A stretch of 11,515 bases of DNA from the NCBI GenBank assembly GCA_021156345.1, contig JAJNDJ010000021.1, positions 1-11,515 on the forward strand. Direction: 5' to 3'. The notes beneath the pieces are model-generated. The model made no database searches. It had not been told where the DNA came from and saw only the letters and a list, made by a program, of their open reading frames with translations. This DNA comes from Rubrobacteraceae bacterium (GTDB taxonomy: Bacteria; Actinomycetota; Rubrobacteria; Rubrobacterales; Rubrobacteraceae). Every line of letters starts with the position of its first letter. Within the stretch, counting starts at the first letter, position 1. Made by a program: the position numbers and the translations under genes. This document shows positions 5,115 through 11,515 of the stretch, in pieces.

Positions 5115-6748
5115 CCTTCGAGGAGCGTCTGGCGAGCGCCGTGCGGGAGGCCGTCCACAGGACCTACGGGGTCCAGCTGAACGGTATCCACGTCGAGCGG
5201 CCGAACGATCCCGCCCACGGTGACTTCGCGACCAACGTAGCGCTCGCCAATGCAAGGGAATTGCGGCGGAACCCGAGAGAGGTCGCTGAGACCCTGGTCG
5301 ACGCCCTGGATGCCCCGTTCGTGCGGGAGGCCGAGGTTGCAGGGCCAGGCTTCGTCAACTTCAGGCTGTCTCCCGAAGCGCTCTGGGATGAGGTTGGTTC
5401 TCTGCTCGGTGAGGGCGATCGGTACGGAAGGCGGGAGCCTTCGGGAGACCCCGTGCTGCTCGAGTTCGTGAGCGTCAATCCGACGGGACCAATGCATGTC
5501 GGGCACGGACGTCAGGCGGCATACGGGGACTCGCTGGCCAGGATCATGCAGACTGCCGGCACGAACGTCTCGAGGGAATACTACTTCAATGACGGGGGTA
5601 ACCAGATCCGACTCTTCGGCGAGTCGGTCGCCGTGCGCTACGCCGGGCTCTATGGGGAGACGTGGCCCGTCTCCGGTTCCCAAATGGCTTACATGGGCGA
5701 TTACACGGAAGAGATAGCGGAGGATATCGCCGAGGAGCACGGCCGCCGCTTGCTTGATATGGACCCCGAAGAGGCCTTGCGCGAGATCACCGCGTTCGCC
5801 ACCCGCTGGTGTATGGACGATATCAAGCGCACCCTGGCCCGCGTACGGGTCCGTTTCGACAGCTTCTTCAACGAGAAGGAACTCTACGAGTCGGGCGCGG
5901 TAGAGGAGATCGTCAGGGAGCTTGTGGGGGGCGAACACGTATACGAGAGTGAAGGAGCCCTGTGGCTGGCGACGTCGAGGTTCGGGGACGACAAGGACCG
6001 GGTGCTGGTCAAGAGCGACGGTACGTACACCTACATGGCTCCCGACCTCGCCTACCACCGCGATAAGTGGGATCGCGGTTTCCGAACAGCCGTGGATGTA
6101 CTCGGCGCTGACCATGCCGGCTACCCGCCGCGTATCAGGGCCGGTCTCGTCGCGCTCGGACTGCCTCGTGAGTTCCTCGACGTGGAGTTGGTGCGGCTCG
6201 TGAAGCTCGTGCGCGAGGGTGAGCAGGTCAAGTTCAGCAAGCGGGCCGGCAACGTCGTGAGCTTCGACGAGCTCCTCGACGAGGTGGGGGAGGACGTGGC
6301 CCGCTACTTCTACGTGCGCTCCTCCCACAAGACTGAGATGAACTTCGACCTGGATCTCGCCATAAAACACTCAGACGAGAATCCTGTCTTCTACGTGCAG
6401 TACGCCCACGCCCGCATATCTAGCATCTTCGAGCGGGCAGGAACGAGGCCCGAGACATTGGGCGAAGTCCAGGCAGGGGATCTCGCCCCCGAGGAGCGCC
6501 TCCTCGTGCTCGAGCTCCTCGACTTCCCCCGCGTCATACAGAACGCAGCCTACAAACGCGAGGTGCATCCCATCCCGACCTACCTCGAAACACTCGCCAC
6601 GCGTTTCCACCAGTTCTACACCGTCCACCGCGTTCTGGTCCAAGACGCTGACGTTCGCGCCCGCCGCCTCGCCCTTTGCTCCGCCACAAAGTCCGTGCTC
6701 CGCAGCGGACTCGACCTGGTCGGGGTGAACGCGCCTGAGAAGATGTGA
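5111..6748 (+). CDS. argS: Arginyl-tRNA synthetase
   Basis: A 545-residue class I aminoacyl-tRNA synthetase that charges tRNA-Arg with arginine in the cytoplasm. Domains in order: N-terminal Add-1 (about 1-90, with PAHGDFATNVA and GPGFVNF), catalytic Rossmann domain with the HIGH-type motif PTGPMHVGHGR (124-134), FNDGGNQI (159-166), LGADHAGYPPR (331-341), the KMSKS-type motif KFSKRAGN (374-381), and the all-helical DALR anticodon-binding domain ending LDLVGVNAPEKM. Typical ArgRS signature VQYAHARISSI is present at 429-439. It overlaps the DUF3006 gene by 4 nt and has GGGGGGTGA before the ATG. It appears intact and of normal length. Confidence 0.97.
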   Translation: MTFEERLASAVREAVHRTYGVQLNGIHVERPNDPAHGDFATNVALANARELRRNPREVAETLVDALDAPFVREAEVAGPGFVNFRLSPEALWDEVGSLLGEGDRYGRREPSGDPVLLEFVSVNPTGPMHVGHGRQAAYGDSLARIMQTAGTNVSREYYFNDGGNQIRLFGESVAVRYAGLYGETWPVSGSQMAYMGDYTEEIAEDIAEEHGRRLLDMDPEEALREITAFATRWCMDDIKRTLARVRVRFDSFFNEKELYESGAVEEIVRELVGGEHVYESEGALWLATSRFGDDKDRVLVKSDGTYTYMAPDLAYHRDKWDRGFRTAVDVLGADHAGYPPRIRAGLVALGLPREFLDVELVRLVKLVREGEQVKFSKRAGNVVSFDELLDEVGEDVARYFYVRSSHKTEMNFDLDLAIKHSDENPVFYVQYAHARISSIFERAGTRPETLGEVQAGDLAPEERLLVLELLDFPRVIQNAAYKREVHPIPTYLETLATRFHQFYTVHRVLVQDADVRARRLALCSATKSVLRSGLDLVGVNAPEKM

Positions 6749-6752
6749 GGGG

Positions 6753-7583
6753 ATGATGGCAGCGGACCAGGACATTCGCTTCGTTACCTATCTCGCCCCG
6801 AGCATCCCACAAGCCCTCTTCGAGGCGTTGGCGGATCACGTGCAGCGCGCCCTCGGACACGAGCGGGTCTCGCTCAGGGTCGAGTCGCGGGCCTCGGGAC
6901 CGCAGAAGGGGGGTGAATGCTCTTCCTTTGCCGAAGAAGCCGACGTGGCGTTCATGTGCGCGCCCTCGTTCATCTGGTTGCGTAACCTGCGACCGCCACC
7001 CGCGGAACTGCTCGGCGTGCTGCCCGTGTTCGACGACGAAAGAAATCAGGGGAAGCCCGTCTACTTCTGCGACGTCGTGGTGCGCAACGACGCCCCGATC
7101 CACGCTTTCGCCGAGCTCGAAGGGGGTTCGTGGGCGTACAACGATGCATGCTCGTTGAGTGGCTACTACAGCCTGCTGAACAAGCTGGCGGAGTCGGGCG
7201 CGGACGAGGGTTTCTTCGATAACATACGTTGCTCAGGATCCCACCTCGCCTCCATGGAAGCGGTTCTTGGCGGCGAGGCGGACGCTGCTGCGATCGACTC
7301 GAACGTCTTGAGGATAAGACTCCGAGAGGTGCCGGCCCTCAGCAAGAAACTGCGCGTGATCGAGTCCTGGGGCCCTTACCCGATACAGCCCATCGTCGTC
7401 AGCTCGGCAGTCCATCCCGACCTGAAAGAACGACTGCGTATCGCATTCCTCGCCACAGAAGAGGACCAGCACACGCGCCGAACTCTGAAACGGTTCGGCC
7501 TCAGCCACTTCGTCGCTGTGGGATCGGGAGACTACGCCAGCGACGCCCAAAAAGACCTGGCAGCGCTTCTCGCCGCCACATAG
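6753..7583 (+). CDS. PhnD-like phosphate/phosphonate-binding protein without signal peptide
   Basis: A 276-residue protein of the PhnD-like substrate-binding superfamily. Recognisable parts: RFVTYLAPSIPQALFE at the start, ADVAFMCAPSFIW (63-75, with the DVA.x.P pattern), ELEGGSWAYNDACSLSGYY (121-139), and the family hallmark SGSHLASMEAVLGGEADAA (161-179) followed by AID. The N-terminus has no hydrophobic signal peptide or lipobox, so the protein is predicted to be cytosolic, and no transporter ATPase or permease gene is adjacent. The role is therefore probably not classical uptake; it may bind or sense a phosphorylated or anionic ligand. It starts 4 nt after argS. Two adjacent ATGs (6753, 6756) are possible; GAGGGG lies directly before the first, so the second has a slightly better spacing. 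Confidence 0.8.
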   Translation: MMAADQDIRFVTYLAPSIPQALFEALADHVQRALGHERVSLRVESRASGPQKGGECSSFAEEADVAFMCAPSFIWLRNLRPPPAELLGVLPVFDDERNQGKPVYFCDVVVRNDAPIHAFAELEGGSWAYNDACSLSGYYSLLNKLAESGADEGFFDNIRCSGSHLASMEAVLGGEADAAAIDSNVLRIRLREVPALSKKLRVIESWGPYPIQPIVVSSAVHPDLKERLRIAFLATEEDQHTRRTLKRFGLSHFVAVGSGDYASDAQKDLAALLAAT

Positions 7584-7590
7584 CCCGAAC

Positions 7591-7602
7591 CCTGATGCCT
7601 GC
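7591..7602 (+). repeat. Intergenic heptamer repeat, copy 5
   Basis: CCTGATGCCTGC, 8 nt after the stop of the PhnD-like gene. It shares CCTGATGCCTG with copy 3. Confidence 0.45.
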
Positions 7603-7620
7603 AGGGCGTCGAGGACGCTC

Positions 7621-7629
7621 TGCTATACT
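7621..7629 (+). promoter_or_regulatory. Extended -10 promoter of the metallophosphoesterase gene
   Basis: TGC followed by TATACT, ending 37 nt before the ATG at 7667. The expected start is near 7636, leaving a leader of about 30 nt that contains the GGAGAG ribosome-binding site. No convincing -35 is visible. Confidence 0.55.
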
Positions 7630-7666
7630 TCCGGCGGCGTCTCTAGTGAATAGAATCGGAGAGCGA

Positions 7667-8491
7667 ATGGGCACGCAGGGCAGGATGGTCATCTGTCAGA
7701 TCAGCGACATCCACTGCGGCAGTCCGTACTTCATACCAGACTTGCTGGAACGTTCGATCCTGGAGATAAACGACCTGGATCCCACCGCCGTCGTTGTGTC
7801 TGGTGACCTGACCAACGCGGGTTACCGCCAGGAGTTCGAGGAGGCGGCCGAATACCTTAGGCGCATCAGGTGCGAGCGGGTCATGGTGATACCAGGCAAC
7901 CACGATTCGCGGAACGTCGGTTACATACACTTCGAGCGGCTCTTCGGAGAGCGCTACTCGATCCTGGACTTCGAAGAAGCCGTCATGGTCGCCGTGGACT
8001 CATCCGAGCCCGACCTCGACGACGGGCGGGTGGGCCGCGAGCACTACGAGTTCATCCACGAGACCTTCGCCATGGCCGAAGACAAGCTCAAGATCTTCGT
8101 CATCCACCACCATCTGATCCCCATCCCTGGAACGGGAAGAGAGCGCAACATCATCTACGATGCGGGGGACGTGCTCGAGCTACTCGCCGATACAGAGGTC
8201 GACCTGGTCCTCTCCGGGCACAAACACGTGCCTTACGCCTGGAAGCTCGAGAACATGTTCATCGTCAACGCGGGGACTGCCTCCACCACCCGCCTCAGGG
8301 GTAACACGCGCCCCTGCTACAACGTAATAGAGATCGAAGACGGGCGGGTGAGGGTCTTCCGCAAGTATCCGTTCAAGGACCGTGAGCTGATCGTGGACTT
8401 CGACGCCGCGACCCACCAGTACCTGCATTTCGAAGAGGGCCAGGGCGATGGCAGACCAGAGGACCTTCGCAAGCGGCGAACGCTGAGCTAG
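7667..8491 (+). CDS. Calcineurin-like metallophosphoesterase (CpdA-like)
   Basis: A 274-residue protein with the full metallophosphoesterase motif set in order: SDIH (13-16), GDLTN (46-50), GNHD (77-80), IHHH (146-149) and GHKH (184-187). These bind a two-metal centre that hydrolyses phosphodiesters or phosphomonoesters. It resembles class III cyclic-nucleotide phosphodiesterases (CpdA) and related enzymes, but the substrate cannot be read from sequence. There is no signal peptide, so it is cytosolic. The ATG at 7667 was chosen because GGAGAG lies just upstream and the conserved protein begins here; a GTG seven codons earlier is possible but has less support. The next gene begins 6 nt after the stop, so the two are probably cotranscribed. 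Confidence 0.88.
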   Translation: MGTQGRMVICQISDIHCGSPYFIPDLLERSILEINDLDPTAVVVSGDLTNAGYRQEFEEAAEYLRRIRCERVMVIPGNHDSRNVGYIHFERLFGERYSILDFEEAVMVAVDSSEPDLDDGRVGREHYEFIHETFAMAEDKLKIFVIHHHLIPIPGTGRERNIIYDAGDVLELLADTEVDLVLSGHKHVPYAWKLENMFIVNAGTASTTRLRGNTRPCYNVIEIEDGRVRVFRKYPFKDRELIVDFDAATHQYLHFEEGQGDGRPEDLRKRRTLS

Positions 8492-8497
8492 AACTTC

Positions 8498-9723
8498 GTG
8501 CGGGCGCTGTTCCTTATCGACGGCGAGCACTATCCTCCCGTCGTCATCGAAGCCATGCAGAGCGTGCGGCAGTCGCTGGAAGCCGAAGGTGTGGCCGCGG
8601 CCTTCCTGGGCGGCACCGAGAAGATCAGGGAAGGCACCGACTACGGCGTCCCGCTGGTCGAGGACAAAGACCCCGTCTCCTTGCCTCGCTCACCCTCTAC
8701 GCCGGGGCGCGCTACCTTGGCAGCGACTTCGAGCTGAAGCCCCCTGAGCTTCGTCCCGTCTCGACCAAGCCCTCGCTGGCCGTGATCGGAACGGGCAAGA
8801 GGGTGGGGAAGACGGCGATCTCGGGCTACCTGGCGCGCCTGCTCGCCACTGAAGGCTTCGACCCCGGCGTGGTCTCGATGGGCCGCGGGGGGCCCAAGCA
8901 TCCCGAGGTCATCGAGGGCCACAAGATGGAAGTGGGAAGCGAGTACCTGCTCGAAGCCCTCGGACGCGGAGCGCACGCCGCAAGCGACTACTACGAGACG
9001 GCGGCCTTGAGCAGGGTCATCACCGTGGGATGCCGCAGGTGCGGCGGCGGGCTAGCAGGGGAACCCTTCGTCTCCAATGTCCTGGAGGGAGCCGAGATCG
9101 CCAACGGCCTCGACACCCGCGTTACCCTCTTCGACGGCTCGGGGGCGGCGATGCCCCCGGTCCGGGTCGAGAGGCGCGTGCTCGTCGCAGGAGCCAACCA
9201 GGACCCCGAGTACATAGTAGGGTTTCTCGGCACTTACCGCTTGCTCCTCTCAGACCTGGTCCTCCTCACCATGAGCGAGGAGCCGATGGCGGGACCCGAG
9301 AAGGTCCGCGGTCTCGTCGCGGATATCCGCAGAGTGCGTCCCGATCTGGTCGTGATCCCCACGGTCTTCAGGCCTCGTCCGGTCGGAAGGGTCGAGGGGT
9401 TGCGGGTCGGCTACGTCTCGACGGCGCCGCCCGCCGTGCTCGACACCCTCTCCAGGCACCTCGAGGAACACCACGGTTGCGAGGTCGTCGCCGCCTCGGG
9501 GAATCTCTCCGACAGAAAGCGTCTCGGCGCGGACCTCGAAGAGATGTCAGGGGTCGAAGCGTATCTCACCGAGATAAAGGCGGCGGCAGTGGACGTCGTT
9601 ACGCGCCGGGGTTCTGCGGAGGGAAAGCCCGTCTTCTACTGCGATAACGACCCCGTAGGCGAGGGCCTCGACCAAGAGCTGCTCGGGCTCGCGCGGGAGG
9701 CGGTGGCGAACAGCGCGCCGTGA
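8498..9723 (+). pseudogene. Cyclic 2,3-diphosphoglycerate synthetase-like gene with internal deletion and frameshift
   Basis: From GTG 8498 the frame reads MRALFLIDGEHYPPVV, the usual start of cyclic 2,3-diphosphoglycerate synthetase, up to about 8677 (GVPLVEDKDPV), then becomes unrelated and stops at 8737. A second frame carries on from about 8680: LASLTLYAGARYLGSDF, the P-loop GTGKRVGKT (785-793 region of the window's 8780s), VSMGRGGPKHPEVIEG, LFDGSGAAMPPV, ending at TGA 9723. In intact homologues about 35-45 residues, including a DLSDEP-type motif, separate these parts, so DNA has been lost as well as frame. The enzyme makes cyclic 2,3-diphosphoglycerate from 2,3-diphosphoglycerate with ATP, a thermoprotective solute in some archaea. 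The C-terminal part alone lacks the conserved N-terminal domain. It is in tandem with the metallophosphoesterase. It is either decaying or a sequence artefact. Confidence 0.82.
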
Positions 9724-9739
9724 GCCGGTGGTCGACTCA

Positions 9740-9768
9740 CTGACGCTAGTGTATAATCACAGTGTCAG
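9740..9768 (+). promoter_or_regulatory. TATAAT promoter of glpX-like gene inside an inverted repeat
   Basis: A consensus -10, TATAAT (9752-9757), is centred in a hyphenated inverted repeat: CTGACGCT (9740-9747) and AGTGTCAG (9761-9768), matching at 7 of 8 positions. The right arm would cover the transcription start. This layout is typical of a repressor operator. No clear -35 is seen. Confidence 0.5.
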
Positions 9769-9837
9769 GTGCGCTGGTTCCCTGGAACCACTCCGCACCG
9801 TTTCGACGCAGGCCCAGCCACGAGAGCGTTCCGTGGC
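9768..9837 (+). other. Structured 5' leader of the glpX-like gene (two stem-loops)
   Basis: The first hairpin has GGTGCG (9768-9773) paired with CGCACC (9794-9799), and inside it GGTTCC (9776-9781) paired with GGAACC (9784-9789). The second pairs GCCACG (9817-9822) with CGTGGC (9832-9837) around a 9-nt loop. Both lie between the predicted start near 9764 and the coding region near 9882. I do not recognise a known riboswitch. Confidence 0.5.
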
Positions 9838-9881
9838 GTGCGGTCTATCTTAGTGGGTTATGGGAGGTTCGGTGAGAGCCC

Positions 9882-10910
9882 ATTAACGTTACTGATTCCC
9901 CCTCGGGAACCATAGCTTCGGCTGCCGTCGAATATGCTGCCGTAACCGAGCAGGTCGCGCTCAAGGTGGCGCGCCTCGAAGGTTCGGGAGACTCGGAGCG
10001 GGCCTACACGCTCGCCACGCAGGCTTTCCGCGAGGAGCTGCAGAGAGTTCCGGTATCAGGAAGAGTTACAGTACTGCGCGAGCAGCGCCTCGACGAGAAG
10101 GGACGGGTCAGGGCGCCAAAGAGCCATCCTGGGATAGTCAGTTTGGAGGACTCGCTCGGGAACAGAGGGCCGGAGGCCGACCTCGCCGTCGAGCCCATCG
10201 AGGGCTTGCAGCTGCTCGTAAAAGGGCAGGAGGGTTCGATCTCGGCAGTCGCGGCGGCCCCGAGGGGGAGCATGTTGAGGACGCCTGATATGTACATGAG
10301 CAAGCTGATCGTTGGCCCTGGAGCGAAAGGTAACATCGACATCGACGCTCCGGTCTCGCAGAACATAGAGGCCATAGCTGTGGCGCTTGGCCGGAGGCCT
10401 CAGGAGATCACCGTCGCCGTCCTCGACCGTGACAGGCACGAGACCCTGATAGAGGAGATCCGAAAGACGGGGGCGCGTATCCAGATAAGGCCGGAGGGCG
10501 ACCTCACCCCGGCCATCGCCGTAGGGATGCGTGGGGCCGACCCGCACGCCATTATCGGTATAGGAGGCGCCCCTGAGGGCATCCTCGCAGCCGCGGTCAT
10601 GAAGTGCCTCGGCGGGGAGATGCAGGCCAGGATGTGGCCGACCCAACGCTCACAGGTCGAGAAGCTCGAAGAGTACGGCTTTACAGACCCCGAGCGGAAG
10701 CTTACGCTGGACGACCTTATAAGGGGCACCGACGTACTCTTCGCAGCCACAGGAATAACCCCGGGCGAACCCCTCAACGGGGTCAGGTATTTCCGGGGCG
10801 GTGCCAGGACGCATTCGGTCGTCATGTCGACCGAGCCTCGTGTGGTAAGATTCATGGACACCATCCATGCCCTAGAGCCTGAAGCAGGCCGGCGGGGCTT
10901 CCAGCTTTGA
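9882..10910 (+). CDS. GlpX-like class II fructose-1,6-bisphosphatase homologue with substituted active-site residues
   Basis: Clearly homologous to GlpX: VEYAAVTEQVALKVARL (N-terminal helix), DLAVEPIEG, DMYMSKLIVGPGAKG, GIGGAPEGILAAA, KCLGGEMQARMW, LTLDDLIRG, FAATGITPGEPL and GVRYFRGG. GlpX enzymes hydrolyse fructose-1,6-bisphosphate with two metals in gluconeogenesis. Compared with E. coli GlpX (alignment from memory) Lys29 is Ser, metal ligand Asp33 is Tyr, Asp85 is Glu, Thr90 is Leu, and the IGEGExDE block reads VLREQRLDE with a short insertion after it, while Glu88 and Glu213 remain. Activity is therefore doubtful. No ATG, GTG or TTG precedes 9966 in this frame after the stop at 9873-9875, yet conserved residues lie upstream of 9966; ATT at 9882, 5 nt after GGTGAG, is the likeliest start. 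rho follows after 57 nt. Confidence 0.82.
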   Translation: MNVTDSPSGTIASAAVEYAAVTEQVALKVARLEGSGDSERAYTLATQAFREELQRVPVSGRVTVLREQRLDEKGRVRAPKSHPGIVSLEDSLGNRGPEADLAVEPIEGLQLLVKGQEGSISAVAAAPRGSMLRTPDMYMSKLIVGPGAKGNIDIDAPVSQNIEAIAVALGRRPQEITVAVLDRDRHETLIEEIRKTGARIQIRPEGDLTPAIAVGMRGADPHAIIGIGGAPEGILAAAVMKCLGGEMQARMWPTQRSQVEKLEEYGFTDPERKLTLDDLIRGTDVLFAATGITPGEPLNGVRYFRGGARTHSVVMSTEPRVVRFMDTIHALEPEAGRRGFQL

Positions 10911-10947
10911 AAGCAAACCAGATGAAAGACATTTCCGCATCGTAAAC

Positions 10948-10960
10948 AGGAGAGGTGGAG
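10948..10960 (+). promoter_or_regulatory. Purine-rich ribosome-binding site of rho
   Basis: AGGAGAGGTGGAG lies 7 nt before the ATG at 10968 and contains two Shine-Dalgarno-like cores. It settles the rho start. Confidence 0.6.
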
Positions 10961-10967
10961 TACAAAC

Positions 10968-11515
10968 ATGACCGAAAGATCTACCCTTGAGCGCAAGCGC
11001 CTGAGTGACCTGCACCAGATCGCCTCGCAGCTGGGAATAAAGCAGTACCGCAAGTACCGCAAGCCGGAGCTGGCAGAGATGATCTACAAGGTCGCAACCG
11101 AGCAGGCGGCGAGCCAGCAGAGCGAGACCACGACCAACGGAGGCGCCGCGGCGACCGCAACGCAGGAAGCCCCCGTTACGACAGACGGTTCCAACGGCGC
11201 AGCGACGGAGACGCCAGTGGCCCCCGCAGACGGCTTCGGCGAGGCTGACACGAACCTCGCCACCACAGAACAGGTCGAGCGCCAGCGTCAGGACCGCGGC
11301 CGCCGCGACCGAAAGAACGGCCGTCAGGACCGCCGTCAGGAGCAGCGGGGCGACAGGGACGGCAAGGGCGGCGAGGAGAACGTGCAGAGCGGAATCCTCG
11401 ATGTGTTGCCCGACGGCTTCGGCTTCCTCAGGACGGGGGGCTACAGCCAGAGCAAGGGCGACGTCTACGTCTCGACCAGCCAGATCAAACGCTTCAACCT
11501 GAGGCGTGGCGACTA
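10968..11515 (+). CDS. rho: Transcription termination factor Rho, N-terminal part (3' end outside window)
   Basis: The frame from ATG 10968 is open to the end of the window, 182 codons. Residues 11-41 ([19 protein letters not shown], then [10 protein letters not shown]) form the Rho_N domain. Residues about 45-140 are a hydrophilic insert: first Ala/Thr/Glu-rich, then Arg/Asp/Gln-rich ([19 protein letters not shown]), as in actinobacterial Rho. From 142 the cold-shock-like RNA-binding domain begins ([32 protein letters not shown]). The ATPase domain with the Walker motifs would lie beyond the window. Rho is a hexameric RNA helicase that releases transcripts. The strong ribosome-binding site and the match of the N-terminus fix the start. 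It follows the glpX-like gene by 57 nt, an order also seen in several Gram-positive genomes. Confidence 0.95.
   Translation, partial: MTERSTLERKRLSDLHQIASQLGIKQYRKYRKPELAEMIYKVATEQAASQQSETTTNGGAAATATQEAPVTTDGSNGAATETPVAPADGFGEADTNLATTEQVERQRQDRGRRDRKNGRQDRRQEQRGDRDGKGGEENVQSGILDVLPDGFGFLRTGGYSQSKGDVYVSTSQIKRFNLRRGD

Noticed and set aside
4946..6370. Long (474-codon) open frame on the minus strand
   Set aside because: It lies fully antisense to argS, whose motifs are intact. Long antisense frames are common in GC-rich genes, and the translation shows no recognisable family motif.
7229..7666. Upstream extension of the metallophosphoesterase frame
   Set aside because: It overlaps the PhnD-like gene in another frame, is Arg/Pro-rich, and ignores the promoter and ribosome-binding site before 7667.
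8782..9723. Intact shorter P-loop gene starting at GTG 8782
   Set aside because: The frame is coding upstream of 8782 (LASLTLYAG, then ELRPVSTKPSLAV), so 8782 is an internal codon of a disrupted gene. Internal restart cannot be excluded but is not the parsimonious call.

Overview
The window (11,515 bases, high GC) looks like chromosomal housekeeping DNA from a deep-branching actinobacterium, most like Rubrobacter. That placement is inference. It rests on codon use, an actinobacterial-style Rho with a long hydrophilic insert, a sigma/RskA pair, and a cyclic 2,3-diphosphoglycerate synthetase-type gene. I see no tRNA, rRNA, CRISPR array, insertion sequence or phage gene. Most of the window is ordinary; the interest lies in two internally damaged genes, an aberrant GlpX, and small non-coding signals.

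Left part (1-3351). A 3' gene fragment on the plus strand (acidic tail, PRC-barrel-like remnant) converges on minus-strand genes across a perfect 14-bp inverted repeat. Reading leftward on the minus strand: an ECF sigma factor translationally coupled to its RskA-type anti-sigma; dodecin, with its own SigB-like promoter and an intrinsic terminator; and a YccU-type CoA-binding protein followed by a gamma-glutamylcyclotransferase-like gene that is broken. A short heptamer-based sequence (CCTGATG CCTGAAA and variants) recurs in the gaps between genes.

Middle part (3475-8491), plus strand. walJ and rlmH overlap by 4 nt. Next, a DUF3006 gene, probably on a leaderless transcript, overlaps argS by 4 nt. 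A PhnD-like binding protein without a signal peptide follows argS closely. A metallophosphoesterase with its own extended -10 promoter comes next.

Right part (8498-11515), plus strand. A cyclic 2,3-diphosphoglycerate synthetase gene sits 6 nt after the phosphoesterase, but it has lost an internal stretch and its reading frame. Next are a TATAAT promoter inside an inverted repeat, a structured leader, a class II fructose-bisphosphatase (GlpX) homologue with several substituted active-site positions and no ordinary start codon, and the 5' part of rho, which runs off the end.

How they fit together: the right part joins central carbon metabolism (a GlpX-like protein and a phosphoglycerate-derived solute) to transcription termination (Rho). 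The left part holds envelope or stress signalling (ECF sigma/RskA, dodecin under a SigB-like promoter). The middle part is translation and rRNA modification plus DNA and phosphate enzymes.
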